From: Haliscomenobacter sp040403615
GTDB taxonomy: Bacteria > Bacteroidota > Bacteroidia > Chitinophagales > Saprospiraceae
NCBI RefSeq assembly: GCF_040403615.1
Contig: NZ_JBBAKG010000010.1
Location: 37,290 to 101,289, forward strand
Direction of reading: 5' to 3'
DNA: 64,000 nt
Shown here: piece after piece, positions 40,034 through 48,588 of the stretch
Numbering within the stretch: position 1 is the stretch's first letter
Layout: each line of letters begins with the position of its first letter
Notes under the pieces: generated by a model
The model's database searches: none
What the model was told of the DNA's origin: nothing
The model's input: only the letters and a program-made list of their open reading frames with translations
Translations under genes and position numbers: made by a program

Positions 40034-41206
40034 TCAAAATCCCTTCTTCCCTTTCATCTTTTTTTTCAGGTTTTTGGTAAAAAAGTGCTCATCTATTACC
40101 CCTATCAGGCGGTTCCAGGGGTTGTAAACGGGCAATGCACCCGCATCGGAAACTTGAATAATGCCAAATGCCTGCTGTAGGTTATCCGCACTTACCAAAG
40201 GATGGATATCGGGCAGCATGTATTCACTCACCAGTGCATCTAAATCTTTTTTCTTGCGCGCTTCCATCAGCCTGAATTCAGGCAAGACACCCATCAGGTT
40301 TTGCCATTGGTCAAATACCAGAAAATTTCGCTCCAGGCGAAGTTGATAAATCTCCAGCACATCCCGAATGCGATCCGTAGTATACACCCGCGTGAAATTT
40401 CCCCGCATCATTTGGTCTACTTTGAGCTGTCCGACCAAGTGCTCGGTTCGAACCGAACGGTATTCATTTTCAGCGGTAAAGAATACAAAAACGCTAATCA
40501 AAACAAACATGGGGTTGGAATGAAATGCATTCACATCGGGGAAAAAGAACGCCAACAGGCCAGTCCCAATTGCAAGCATGAACACCGCCAGAAGCTGGCC
40601 AATTCTTGCCGCTACCAAGGTTGCTTTTAAGCGACCGAGGCCGATAGAAAGCAGTGCCCGCAATATCCTGCCTCCATCCATCGGAAACGCTGGAATAAGG
40701 TTGAAGCCGGCCAGGATGACATTGAGGAAAGCCATGAAAAAGAGAAAGCGATCCAGGTCAGAATATTCGTTTAGAAAATAATTGCCTTCGGAAAATACCA
40801 CCCCATTGACAATCTCCCAGCGTTGCTCCGGGCTGAACTTTAAAAGATAAAGGCTTAACAAAGCCGCAATGGCCACATTGACCAAGGGGCCGGCAATGGC
40901 TACCCAAAACTCGTGCGCTGGTTTTTCGGGCAAATGATCCAATCGAGCAACCCCTCCAATGGGCAGCAAGATGATGTCCCGGGTGTTGACTCCATACCGA
41001 CGAGCAGTCAAGGCGTGTCCAAATTCGTGCAAAATCACCAAAAAGAACAAAACGAACACAAAAATGGCCGACCACATCATGGCCAACTTGTCCCAATTGG
41101 TATCGTATCCTGCATACAGGACATAACCCAAAACCAATACAAAAAACGTCCAGTGAACCCGAATCGGGATGCCAAAAACACGGGCAAATCTAAATGCTCC
41201 AGTCAT
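40034..41206 (-). CDS. Site-2 protease family (M50) with CBS pair
   Basis: A 390-residue intramembrane metalloprotease: zinc motif LVILHEFGHAL (H-E-x-x-H) near residue 60 and the second motif NLIPAFPMDGGRILRA with the metal-ligand Asp at about residue 177. About six helices surround these. Residues 265-380 hold two CBS-like modules (VDQMMRGNFTRVYTTDRIRD; VSEYMLPDIHPLVSADNLQQ), typical of the SpoIVFB/Rip3-like group. It may cleave a membrane-bound regulator, with activity tuned by a nucleotide on the CBS pair; no target is evident here. It is probably in an operon behind the DUF4230 gene (65 nt). Confidence 0.9.
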   Translation of the reverse strand: MTGAFRFARVFGIPIRVHWTFFVLVLGYVLYAGYDTNWDKLAMMWSAIFVFVLFFLVILHEFGHALTARRYGVNTRDIILLPIGGVARLDHLPEKPAHEFWVAIAGPLVNVAIAALLSLYLLKFSPEQRWEIVNGVVFSEGNYFLNEYSDLDRFLFFMAFLNVILAGFNLIPAFPMDGGRILRALLSIGLGRLKATLVAARIGQLLAVFMLAIGTGLLAFFFPDVNAFHSNPMFVLISVFVFFTAENEYRSVRTEHLVGQLKVDQMMRGNFTRVYTTDRIRDVLEIYQLRLERNFLVFDQWQNLMGVLPEFRLMEARKKKDLDALVSEYMLPDIHPLVSADNLQQAFGIIQVSDAGALPVYNPWNRLIGVIDEHFFTKNLKKKMKGKKGF

Positions 41207-41271
41207 AAAAATAATGCGTTGAGGTAGTGTGGCGTTGAGTGAGGCAAAAATTTGAACCCTTCTCTGCCTTA

Positions 41272-41877
41272 TTAGTTTTTAACCGCGGGTTTGTTTGCTA
41301 CCGATTCCATTTGCACCTTCCAGCCTGCACTTTCGCCAATGAAGCGGATCAAATCCAGGATTTGGATGCCTTGGTCGCGAGCCTGTTTGATTAAATCACT
41401 CTCACGGGCTTTTTGTTCAATCAGGTCGCGGGCTTTCTTATTGAGCTTGTTGTAATCTTCCGGGCTGAAAGTATTGAAAGAGCCCTCCGAAATGTCGTAA
41501 TAATCAATGCTGTGGTCAATAGAAATGATTTCCGGCTCTTTGGGAATATTTTTGATGGTTATCGTTTTCAGGGCGGTATCTGCTTTGATGTCCAGTCCTT
41601 CCAAATTATAACCTACTGACACCTTTGCTTTTACGCGAAGCAAAGCTTTTTTCCTAAAAATCCACCAATCGTACCGCCAGTAATCTTTGTGGTTGTACAA
41701 TTCTGAAAAATAGCCTTCAATGGTAACCAACTTGGCCACGGTGCGTATTTTTTCCAAAAGTACCGTAGCTTCTTCCTGCGTAACTACGTGTTCTTTGGGA
41801 AGAAAAATGCTGCGGGCTATCCAAAACCCGGCAATAAATACCCCAACGATGACCAATCCAAGCAATAAACGACGCAT
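41272..41877 (-). CDS. DUF4230 domain protein
   Basis: A 201-residue protein with a single N-terminal membrane helix (MRRLLLGLVIVGVFIAGFWI) and a DUF4230 domain: 'LLEKIRTVAKLVTIEGYFSE', 'RKKALLRVKAKVSVGYNLEG', 'KTITIKNIPKEPEIISIDHS' and a C-terminal helix (ARDLIEQKARESDLIKQARD). The fold places most of the protein outside the cytoplasm. Function unknown. It lies 48 nt after the DUF3108 gene and 65 nt before the protease gene, all on the minus strand, so a three-gene envelope operon is likely. Confidence 0.85.
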   Translation of the reverse strand: MRRLLLGLVIVGVFIAGFWIARSIFLPKEHVVTQEEATVLLEKIRTVAKLVTIEGYFSELYNHKDYWRYDWWIFRKKALLRVKAKVSVGYNLEGLDIKADTALKTITIKNIPKEPEIISIDHSIDYYDISEGSFNTFSPEDYNKLNKKARDLIEQKARESDLIKQARDQGIQILDLIRFIGESAGWKVQMESVANKPAVKN

Positions 41878-41925
41878 AGCTGATTATTTTGGCTCAAGAT
41901 AATTAATAGAAATAATGTCTAATCC

Positions 41926-42828
41926 TTATTTTTCCTCATCCTCTGGGCTGATTTCTTCGCCGGCTTTTTTGTCTTTCACTTTAGCACTCACCGGATAGCG
42001 CACTCCACGGTAACTTTTAAGGATGACTTTAACCGATCCTATCGAGATCGGAGATTCAATCATCAGTGGAAGGTGGTTTTTATCGTCGGTTGCCCAAATG
42101 GTCAGATTCGAGCTTTCTTTAAAGATATAGCCCTTAATCACTTCAGGATTGAAAGCAACTGTATTGAAATGGCCCATCCCACGAATTTTCTTGTTGGGGA
42201 ATTTTCCTTTGTAATTCACCTTGAGTGGCCAGGTCTTTTTGTCGATGAATATTTTGATGGGAAAATCTTGTCCGGGGCGCATTTGATCAAAGTTGAGGTT
42301 GCGTGCACAGTAAATCATCGAGAGAATGTCGTGAATGCAGGCATCTGCGTCGTATTCGGTCAATTCCGCCACGTCTTTGGTTTTGCCTCGCAGGGATTTG
42401 ATCTTGCGGTTTTCGCGGTCAAAAGTCAATTTATCGTACAGGGTGTAATTGCCTTCATGCACCTCTCGAGTAGAGGAGATGGGCAGTAGGTTGGTTTTGT
42501 CTACATAGACATCATACTTGTCGCGAACCTTGAAAAAGGCGTCGTAGCCCCTGTACGTTCCCCCATGGGCAGAAAAATGGTAGCGATCCCCCTGCTCTTC
42601 CACCTTGAAGACCACCTCTCCGGCAGACATCCAGATGAAATTCCAGTTGTAAAATACCTTGTAAACCATCTCTTCGCCATGCTTGAACACCTGGTTGTCC
42701 ATGTCGCACTGGTCGCCCGCATACATCGGAAGGTGATTGGGTTTTCGTTCTGGTTGGGGCAAACGGAATGCCACCAATACAAACACCAGTGAAAAAATGC
42801 CAACTTTCATCAGCCTGGAGAAATTCAT
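41926..42828 (-). CDS. DUF3108 domain protein, exported
   Basis: A 300-residue protein with an N-terminal hydrophobic signal (MKVGIFSLVFVLVAFRL) and a DUF3108 domain: 'FKHGEEMVYKVFYNWNFIWM', 'AGEVVFKVEE', 'YRGYDAFFKVRDKYDVYVDK', 'VHEGNYTLYDKLTFDRENRK' and 'KSLRGKTKDVAEL'. It is probably periplasmic or outer-membrane associated; function unknown. The C-terminal tail is highly charged (KDKKAGEEISPEDEEK). It heads the operon that continues with DUF4230 and the site-2 protease. The motif repeat at 42871-42897 lies 42 nt upstream of its start codon. Confidence 0.85.
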   Translation of the reverse strand: MNFSRLMKVGIFSLVFVLVAFRLPQPERKPNHLPMYAGDQCDMDNQVFKHGEEMVYKVFYNWNFIWMSAGEVVFKVEEQGDRYHFSAHGGTYRGYDAFFKVRDKYDVYVDKTNLLPISSTREVHEGNYTLYDKLTFDRENRKIKSLRGKTKDVAELTEYDADACIHDILSMIYCARNLNFDQMRPGQDFPIKIFIDKKTWPLKVNYKGKFPNKKIRGMGHFNTVAFNPEVIKGYIFKESSNLTIWATDDKNHLPLMIESPISIGSVKVILKSYRGVRYPVSAKVKDKKAGEEISPEDEEK

Positions 42829-42870
42829 AAGTATTTCATTTTGATTTCAAGAAATATGTCCAAGGGCTAC

Positions 42871-42897
42871 CCTTAGTATGACGCAAAAAATTACTTA
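42871..42897 (-). repeat. Motif repeat, left member of a perfect 27-bp inverted pair
   Basis: The 27-nt sequence starting CCTTAGTATGACGCAAAAAA is present as an exact reverse complement at 44586-44612. It contains the AGTATGACGCAAAAAATTAC motif that also ends palindromic element A. Read on the minus strand it points toward the DUF3108 start. Confidence 0.85.
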
Positions 42898-42929
42898 AAC
42901 AACAAAGTAGTCAGCAAGGATGCTGCCAT

Positions 42930-43955
42930 TCAGCTTTTTTTGACTATAAAAATCAATCCAAGTAACGCCGGGAATACCAAGTTTAGTACGAACAAGGTAT
43001 AGGATGCCGCCAGGATACTCAGGGAATTGCCTCCCCAAATGCCCCATACCAACAGGGCGATCTCGCCGCGGGCCAACAAGCCCAATACTGGCGGCAAGGG
43101 AATGGCAGTTTGCAACAAATAAATGGTACCAACGCCAGCCAATGCTGCATCCAGCGGAAGTTGAATGCCATAAAACCGCAGCATGGTATAGTACTGGATG
43201 CTGTACAGCAAATAGCGCAGTAACGCAAAGCCCAATCCACCCAGAAAAGTAGCCCGTCGATAATGTTGCATTACCTCAAGAGCTTGATTCAAAATAAGTT
43301 GGACGTATCTCCAGCACCCTTTCCAGGTTTTTTGCTGGTAATGAACTGAGTAATGATGCAAAAGCGAAGGGATGCCCACTACGCCTATGATCAACAATAA
43401 AAAAAAAATAAAGGATACCGCCAGCAGCAAAAGATCCCGATTTTCAACTTGCCAATGGCTGGCATACTGACCCAACCACAGCAATGAAGGCACCCCCATC
43501 CCCAGCAAAACCAAAAATTGGCAATAGTTTCCTGCGGCAGTAGCCAAAATAATTTTGGCTTTTTGGGTTTCAGGTGCCAAAAGCCAGCGCCCCAGGTAAT
43601 CGCCACTGCGATTGGGCAGAAGCATGGAGGCTGCAACACCCGCCAATACCGCTTGTAGGCTTTGTCCAAAATTCATCCCACTCCAGGGCTGGGTAAATTT
43701 TCGCCATTTCAAAGTCTCCAACAGCCAATTGCAAGGCATTAGCAGGGCGCACCATAAAAACCACTGCATTTTTGCACCCGAGAGGTTTTGACGAAACAAT
43801 TGCCAAAGCTGCGCAAAATCGTTGCGGCGAAACAACTCCGCATAGAAACCCCATACAATCGCGGCGACCAACAACAGCCGCAACCCGAGCCATGCCCTTT
43901 GCTGGAAAGTTGCCTTTTGAAACCAATTGCCTGGAGAAGGTGTAGTGTTATGCAA
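42930..43955 (-). CDS. Lysylphosphatidylglycerol-synthase-like membrane protein (flippase fold)
   Basis: A 341-residue polytopic protein of the LPG_synthase_TM/AglD group with about eight helices. Characteristic segments are 'PCNWLLETLKWRKFTQPW', the 'AGVAASMLLPNRSGDYLGRW' block with the conserved N-R-x-G-D/E, and 'LLQTAIPLPPVLGLLARGEI'. No soluble synthetase domain is attached, so it should act as a lipid or polyprenyl-glycan translocator-like protein rather than an aminoacyl transferase. The start codon appears to be TTG (MHNTTPSPGNW); an internal ATG at about residue 63 would remove the first helix. It is divergent from ruvC, with a 66-nt intergenic region. Confidence 0.82.
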   Translation of the reverse strand: MHNTTPSPGNWFQKATFQQRAWLGLRLLLVAAIVWGFYAELFRRNDFAQLWQLFRQNLSGAKMQWFLWCALLMPCNWLLETLKWRKFTQPWSGMNFGQSLQAVLAGVAASMLLPNRSGDYLGRWLLAPETQKAKIILATAAGNYCQFLVLLGMGVPSLLWLGQYASHWQVENRDLLLLAVSFIFFLLLIIGVVGIPSLLHHYSVHYQQKTWKGCWRYVQLILNQALEVMQHYRRATFLGGLGFALLRYLLYSIQYYTMLRFYGIQLPLDAALAGVGTIYLLQTAIPLPPVLGLLARGEIALLVWGIWGGNSLSILAASYTLFVLNLVFPALLGLIFIVKKS

Positions 43956-44021
43956 AACAAAGAGTTTTAAAAAGTTTGTTTAGCTGTAAAAATAAAGCTA
44001 CTTTGCAGCAAAAAACAGCGG

Positions 44022-44588
44022 GTGGCAGAAAAACTGGAAACTTATCGCATTTTAGGGGTAGATCCCGGAACCAATATCCTGGGCTACGCCATTTTAGAAG
44101 TTCATGGCGCAGAATTAAAACCTACCGATATTGGGGTCGTGTACTTAAATCAATTTGAAGACCATCCCCAAAAGCTCAAGCATATTTTTGAACGGCTTAC
44201 CAGCATCATTTCGCAATACGGACCCCGCTATCTGGCCATCGAAGCACCTTTTTATGGAAAAAACCCCCAATCCATGTTGAAGTTGGGTCGTGCACAAGGC
44301 GTGGCCATGGCAGCAGCCATCACCAAAGGCTTGGAGATCACCGAGTATTCGCCCAAAAAAATCAAACAATCCGTAACAGGCAATGGAAATGCGGCCAAAG
44401 AGCAGGTAGCCGCTATGTTGCAGAATACCCTCAAAGTCAATCTGGATGGCCAATACCTGGATGCCACCGATGCACTGGCGGCAGCTGTTTGTCATTACTA
44501 CCAGTCGCGCTCGCCGCTGGGTGGGTCAGGAAAAAAATACAACGACTGGTCGGCGTTCATCAAAAATAACCCCGACCGAAAAGGATAA
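44022..44588 (+). CDS. ruvC: Crossover junction endodeoxyribonuclease RuvC
   Basis: A 188-residue Holliday-junction resolvase. The acidic catalytic set is visible: Asp14 in LGVDPGTNILGYAI, Glu in YLAIEAPFYGKNPQS, and the C-terminal pair in LDATDALAAAVCH. With RuvAB it resolves recombination intermediates by symmetrical nicking. The start codon is GTG at 44022, placed so that the first strand (YRILGVDPGT) has a normal lead. The C-terminal tail (GGSGKKYNDWSAFIKNNPDR) is longer than in E. coli but usual in Bacteroidota. Its stop codon TAA is the first three bases of the inverted repeat 44586-44612. Confidence 0.95.
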   Translation: MAEKLETYRILGVDPGTNILGYAILEVHGAELKPTDIGVVYLNQFEDHPQKLKHIFERLTSIISQYGPRYLAIEAPFYGKNPQSMLKLGRAQGVAMAAAITKGLEITEYSPKKIKQSVTGNGNAAKEQVAAMLQNTLKVNLDGQYLDATDALAAAVCHYYQSRSPLGGSGKKYNDWSAFIKNNPDRKG

Positions 44589-44612
44589 GTAATTTTTTGC
44601 GTCATACTAAGG
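44586..44612 (+). repeat. Motif repeat, right member of a perfect 27-bp inverted pair
   Basis: TAAGTAATTTTTTGCGTCAT... is the exact reverse complement of 42871-42897. It supplies the ruvC stop codon and lies 19 nt before the SulP start, pointing toward it. The 1.7-kb segment between the two copies holds exactly the two divergent genes. Confidence 0.85.
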
Positions 44613-44631
44613 CAAGCCAAACCCAGTAACC

Positions 44632-46380
44632 ATGCCAAAGACTTATTGGAACAGCGTCAATCCTTACCCCCAGTGGTTCAACCTCGTCAATCGTCGAACC
44701 TTGAGGGCGGATTTTATAGCCGGGCTTACGGGTGCAATCATCGCATTGCCGCAGGGTCTGGCTTTTGCCATGATTGCGGGATTGCCGCCCGTGTATGGCC
44801 TGTATACGGCCATTCTACCGCCCATCATTGCCGGGCTTTTTGGATCTTCGCTGCACATGGTATCTGGCCCCACTACTGCCAATTCGCTGGTTATTTTTGC
44901 GGCATTGAGCCCCATTGCCGTCCCAGGAACGCCCGAATACCTCAGCCTGGCACTGGTGATTACATTCATGGTCGGCCTGATCCAATTGGGGTTTGGACTG
45001 GCTCGTTTGGGTGTTTTTGTCAATTTTGTATCGCATACGGTAGTGGTAGGTTTTACCACTGGCGCTGCTATCTTGATTGCCAACAGTCAATTAAAAAACG
45101 TATCGGGCATTGTCATTCCGAATGGATTGAGTGCCGTGGAAACGCTTTATGTTTTTTGGGAAAAATTCGATACCGCTAATTTTCAGGTTTTCACCGTTGC
45201 GGCCATTGCTTTTTTGGTTGCCCTGATCATCAAGACTTTGAATTCCAGATTGCCTTATTTGATAGGAGGTCTTTTGGCGGGAAGTGTGGTAGCTGCCCTG
45301 TTTGGTGGAGCTGCCGTTGGAATCAAATTTGTGGGCGCTATTCCGCGAGGTTTACCGCCATTGAGTTGGCCGCATTTTTCCATTACTGACTTTTCCTCGC
45401 TATTCCCCAGTGCCTTTGCGGTAGCCATGATTGGATTGATCTCGGCCATTGCCATCGGCAAAAGCATTGGCACGCATTCGGGGCAAAGAATTGACAGCAA
45501 CCGGGAATTTATTGGTCAAGGTCTGGCCAATATCATTGGAAGTTTTTTCTCTGCATATGCTGGTTCCGGGTCATTCACCCGCTCGGGAGTCAATTTCCAG
45601 GCCGGTGCCAGAACGCCTATTTCGGTGGTTTTTGCATCTACCCTATTGTTGCTGATTGTGCTTTTCATCTCACCCCTGGCAGCCTATTTGCCCATCCCTG
45701 CAATGGGTGGAATCATCATGCTGGTGGCTATCAACCTAGTTGATATTCCAGAAATCAAGAGCATTGCCAAATCAAGCAAGCTGGAAATGACCGTTTTTTC
45801 CAGCACTTTCATCGCTACCTTATTGTTTGATTTGGAGTACGCTATTTTTCTGGGCATCATCATTTCGTTGACATTCTTTTTGTACAAAGTAGCTACGCCC
45901 AATATCGCCACCATGGCCCCCGATCCCAGCAAACCCGACAACAGTCTCACCTTTATTAAGCGCAAACCGCAATTGCGCGAATGCGCTCAAATCAAAATTA
46001 TCCGCCTCGACGGTCCGATTTTTTATGGCGCAGTAGACCATATTTCCGATTTTTTTGACGCAGTGCGCGAAGGGAATCAGCAATATTGCCTGATCCTGTG
46101 CGAAGGGGTCAATTTTATCGGTTTGGCTGGGGCGCATTGGTTGTACGAAGAGGCCGAGCGCTGGAAGGCACGGGGAGGAGGGCTCTACCTCAGCAACCTG
46201 AAGGTAGTAGCGCAAGACGTGCTAATCGCCAGTGGCTATAAAGCTCAAATTGGGGAGCATCATTTTTTTCTGGCCAAAAAAGAGGCCATAGAATACATTT
46301 ACACCCTTCTGTCCAAAGAAGTTTGCCGCAGTTGCGAGCGACGGGTGTTTAGGGAATGCCGAGAGAAGGCAGCAAGTTAG
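44632..46380 (+). CDS. SulP-family anion transporter with STAS domain
   Basis: A 582-residue SLC26/SulP permease. The membrane part (about residues 20-420) opens with 'ADFIAGLTGAIIALPQGLAF' and contains 'GLPPVYGLYTAILPPIIAGL', 'FGSSLHMVSGPTTANSLVIF' and 'ANIIGSFFSAYAGSGSFTRS'. The C-terminal STAS domain (about 450-560) includes 'LDGPIFYGAVDHISDFFDAV' and 'VNFIGLAGAHWLYEEAERWK', normally a regulatory or dimerisation module. The very C-terminus has a small CRSCERRVFREC cysteine cluster, which is unusual. The transported anion (sulfate, bicarbonate or other) cannot be told from sequence. Confidence 0.93.
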   Translation: MPKTYWNSVNPYPQWFNLVNRRTLRADFIAGLTGAIIALPQGLAFAMIAGLPPVYGLYTAILPPIIAGLFGSSLHMVSGPTTANSLVIFAALSPIAVPGTPEYLSLALVITFMVGLIQLGFGLARLGVFVNFVSHTVVVGFTTGAAILIANSQLKNVSGIVIPNGLSAVETLYVFWEKFDTANFQVFTVAAIAFLVALIIKTLNSRLPYLIGGLLAGSVVAALFGGAAVGIKFVGAIPRGLPPLSWPHFSITDFSSLFPSAFAVAMIGLISAIAIGKSIGTHSGQRIDSNREFIGQGLANIIGSFFSAYAGSGSFTRSGVNFQAGARTPISVVFASTLLLLIVLFISPLAAYLPIPAMGGIIMLVAINLVDIPEIKSIAKSSKLEMTVFSSTFIATLLFDLEYAIFLGIIISLTFFLYKVATPNIATMAPDPSKPDNSLTFIKRKPQLRECAQIKIIRLDGPIFYGAVDHISDFFDAVREGNQQYCLILCEGVNFIGLAGAHWLYEEAERWKARGGGLYLSNLKVVAQDVLIASGYKAQIGEHHFFLAKKEAIEYIYTLLSKEVCRSCERRVFRECREKAAS

Positions 46381-46389
46381 CGGCGATTT

Positions 46390-46815
46390 CTATTCGCCAA
46401 AATCTACAACAATGTACTGATCGGTGTGGCTGATCGGGTATTTTCTGGCTGCAAAAAATATTGCCTCCAGACCGAAGCGCTGGGTCAGTGATGGGGATGC
46501 TTCAAATGGCTCAGCTAGTTCAAAAAAGCCTTCGGCAAAGCGCATTTCCAATTGCAGTGCAGAAATAGTTTCCTTCAAGAAATTCAAACTCACTTTTTGT
46601 CCGTCTGCATGAACTTCCAGGTAGGCCAGGCTGGATCCACAAGCAGAGTTGGCGCGCGGTGCATCCTTGCTTTCTACCGCATTCAGCTTGCAAATCCCCA
46701 TGCCTCGACAATCTCTGTTGATTAGTCCATAGACTACTTCCACTAAGATCGGGGTCACACCCAAATGGTGGCCCTTTTTTAATGCAGCAATGCTGGTCAT
46801 ACTTTGTGTTGTCAT
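46390..46815 (-). CDS. Conserved-looking small protein of unknown function
   Basis: A 141-residue soluble protein starting MTTQSMTSIAALKKGHHLGV. It contains CRGMGICKL and a further cysteine (SACGSSLAY), and ends IVVDFGE. No signal peptide or membrane helix. I do not recognise a family. A CxxxxxC spacing around the glycine could bind a metal, but this is speculation. It is convergent with the SulP gene (9 nt apart) and divergent from the paralogue pair starting at 47101. The 285-nt upstream gap (46816-47100) contains a minus-strand GAACTTTG box near 46850 and an AT-rich plus-strand leader, otherwise nothing recognisable. Confidence 0.65.
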   Translation of the reverse strand: MTTQSMTSIAALKKGHHLGVTPILVEVVYGLINRDCRGMGICKLNAVESKDAPRANSACGSSLAYLEVHADGQKVSLNFLKETISALQLEMRFAEGFFELAEPFEASPSLTQRFGLEAIFFAARKYPISHTDQYIVVDFGE

Positions 46816-47100
46816 TTTAACCCGTTATTTATTTGATGTCTACAAAGTTCGACATTGCTGCGTTAGAAAAAAAGGCATTTTTGCACCAAAATGACCACCC
46901 CAAATTTTTTCGAATAACCAAACACAACCACGTAAAATAACTACTTATCCCCCGGTACTCCTGTAAGCAAACTGAAATAATTGATATAAAATCAAGAATT
47001 CAATAATTTTCATCATCTAATATTTGTCCTTTTCGTATTGATAAACTATTTTTACTTTTAATCGTGTGTGTTTTTACGCTTATTTCTAAATTTCTGATTC

Positions 47101-48552
47101 ATGGAAGAATTCAGAGAGTTGGCGCTTTTGTTGAGAAATTATTCCGCAGATGCGCAAATTCAGGTAATCGACAACCACACGATCAAGCAGTTTCCGTTTT
47201 GGGAAACGGACTTACCTGATGATAATATCAATCAACCTATTGCAAATGGCAATGAATTGTCGGCTCTAAACTGTCAGGACAAATTGCAGTTGCGTACCCG
47301 ATTTTGGAACACGCTGCTTTTTTTAGACCTGAATCAAGAAGAATTGAGTGATGCGAGCAGGGTTGCTTATTTGTGTTGGCAGCGGCTGGCAACACTAAAA
47401 ACCCTAATGGCGGCTGGTGCCATCAAATCCCTCAAGGAGATTGCCGAACCGCTGTTGCAAACGGCCAAAGAGTATGAGCTGACCTTGATCCTGATTGAAA
47501 CTGCCACCCAATTGCGGCAGCTTTCTGCTTTGCACGATGGCAACATGATCGGATTTGACCACTATTGCCAATTGATTGGCCAATATGAGCAAGTACTCAA
47601 AGCAGAACAAGCGGCAGACGATGAATACGATGCTTTTTTAATGGAACAGATCAATCCTGCGTCCAACACCGATTCGTTAATTCAATTTGCCTTGAATGCG
47701 TGTCAACGCCTGGAACCATATGCACAATCCTGTAAATCGGCTTCTTTTATGATCAATTTGTATTTTCTAAGATTGCAAGCAGCTGTTTTACAAGCCAATT
47801 GGACCGATGTGGTACGGATTGGTGGGCAAGCAGATAGAATTTTGCGCGGCAAAGCCATTGTTCAAACAGCTAAAGTGAGTGCATTTTTGCTCAGCCAGGC
47901 GCTGGGTATTGCCAATTTGGGTGATTTGAAGCTGGCGCTGGAAACAATCGATAAAGCCATTGCTTTGGAGGTAAATGGCAGTCGCAACTGGTACCGTTTG
48001 CAGGAATTAAAAATTCGGTGGCTGTTGCACCAAAACCAATACCCGGCCGCGCTGGATTTGTGTAAGGTTTTAAACGGGAAAAACAAAGTAGGAGAATGGG
48101 ATATTGATCAAAAACGCCTGTTCCATACGACATTAATGTACCTCTCGGATCAAAAATCATTGCCCATTTCTACCCGCGAAAAGGGCATCCTGATGACCCA
48201 TTGGATACCCATGTGGGGCAGTCAGCTGGATGAAATGGACATCCAGAATCCCGATCACGAAGCCAGTATATTGTTGTTGCAATTGCCCAAATGGGTAGGC
48301 AAAGGTCAGGCTGGCGCTTTGGCAGCACGGTTTCGGCACTACCTCATCACCAGCAAGGCTTGCGCTCCTCAATCGGCCAGGTTTGAAGTCCTGATTGAAA
48401 CCCTGGAAGCACTATCAAACACTACAACTCCTGATGCGGTGATCAAAGCTGCTTTGCAAAAGCTGCAAGCACTACGCATCGATTATTCAGCGCCGGAAGC
48501 TGCCCCAGAAATTTTAAGGATTGAACATATCCTGCAAATGCTGCAGCATTGA
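47101..48552 (+). CDS. Helical-repeat (TPR-like) protein of unknown function, paralogue 1
   Basis: A 483-residue, mostly helical protein without signal peptide. It shows TPR-like paired helices (AKVSAFLLSQALGIANLGDL; LALETIDKAIALEVNGSRNW; IRWLLHQNQYPAALDLCKVL). The neighbouring gene encodes a related protein: the two share layout and the signature 'LEVNGSRNWYRLQELKI'/'FEVYGSRGWFVNQDVQV' followed by 'HQNQYPAALDLCKVL'/'RAGEYSLAHSVAEKVI'. I do not recognise a named family and no catalytic motif is evident. The ATG at 47101 follows a 285-nt divergent spacer. The two genes are 36 nt apart and probably cotranscribed. Confidence 0.8.
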   Translation: MEEFRELALLLRNYSADAQIQVIDNHTIKQFPFWETDLPDDNINQPIANGNELSALNCQDKLQLRTRFWNTLLFLDLNQEELSDASRVAYLCWQRLATLKTLMAAGAIKSLKEIAEPLLQTAKEYELTLILIETATQLRQLSALHDGNMIGFDHYCQLIGQYEQVLKAEQAADDEYDAFLMEQINPASNTDSLIQFALNACQRLEPYAQSCKSASFMINLYFLRLQAAVLQANWTDVVRIGGQADRILRGKAIVQTAKVSAFLLSQALGIANLGDLKLALETIDKAIALEVNGSRNWYRLQELKIRWLLHQNQYPAALDLCKVLNGKNKVGEWDIDQKRLFHTTLMYLSDQKSLPISTREKGILMTHWIPMWGSQLDEMDIQNPDHEASILLLQLPKWVGKGQAGALAARFRHYLITSKACAPQSARFEVLIETLEALSNTTTPDAVIKAALQKLQALRIDYSAPEAAPEILRIEHILQMLQH

Positions 48553-48588
48553 CCATATTTATGCTATTGTGAATCATACTCCTGCAAA

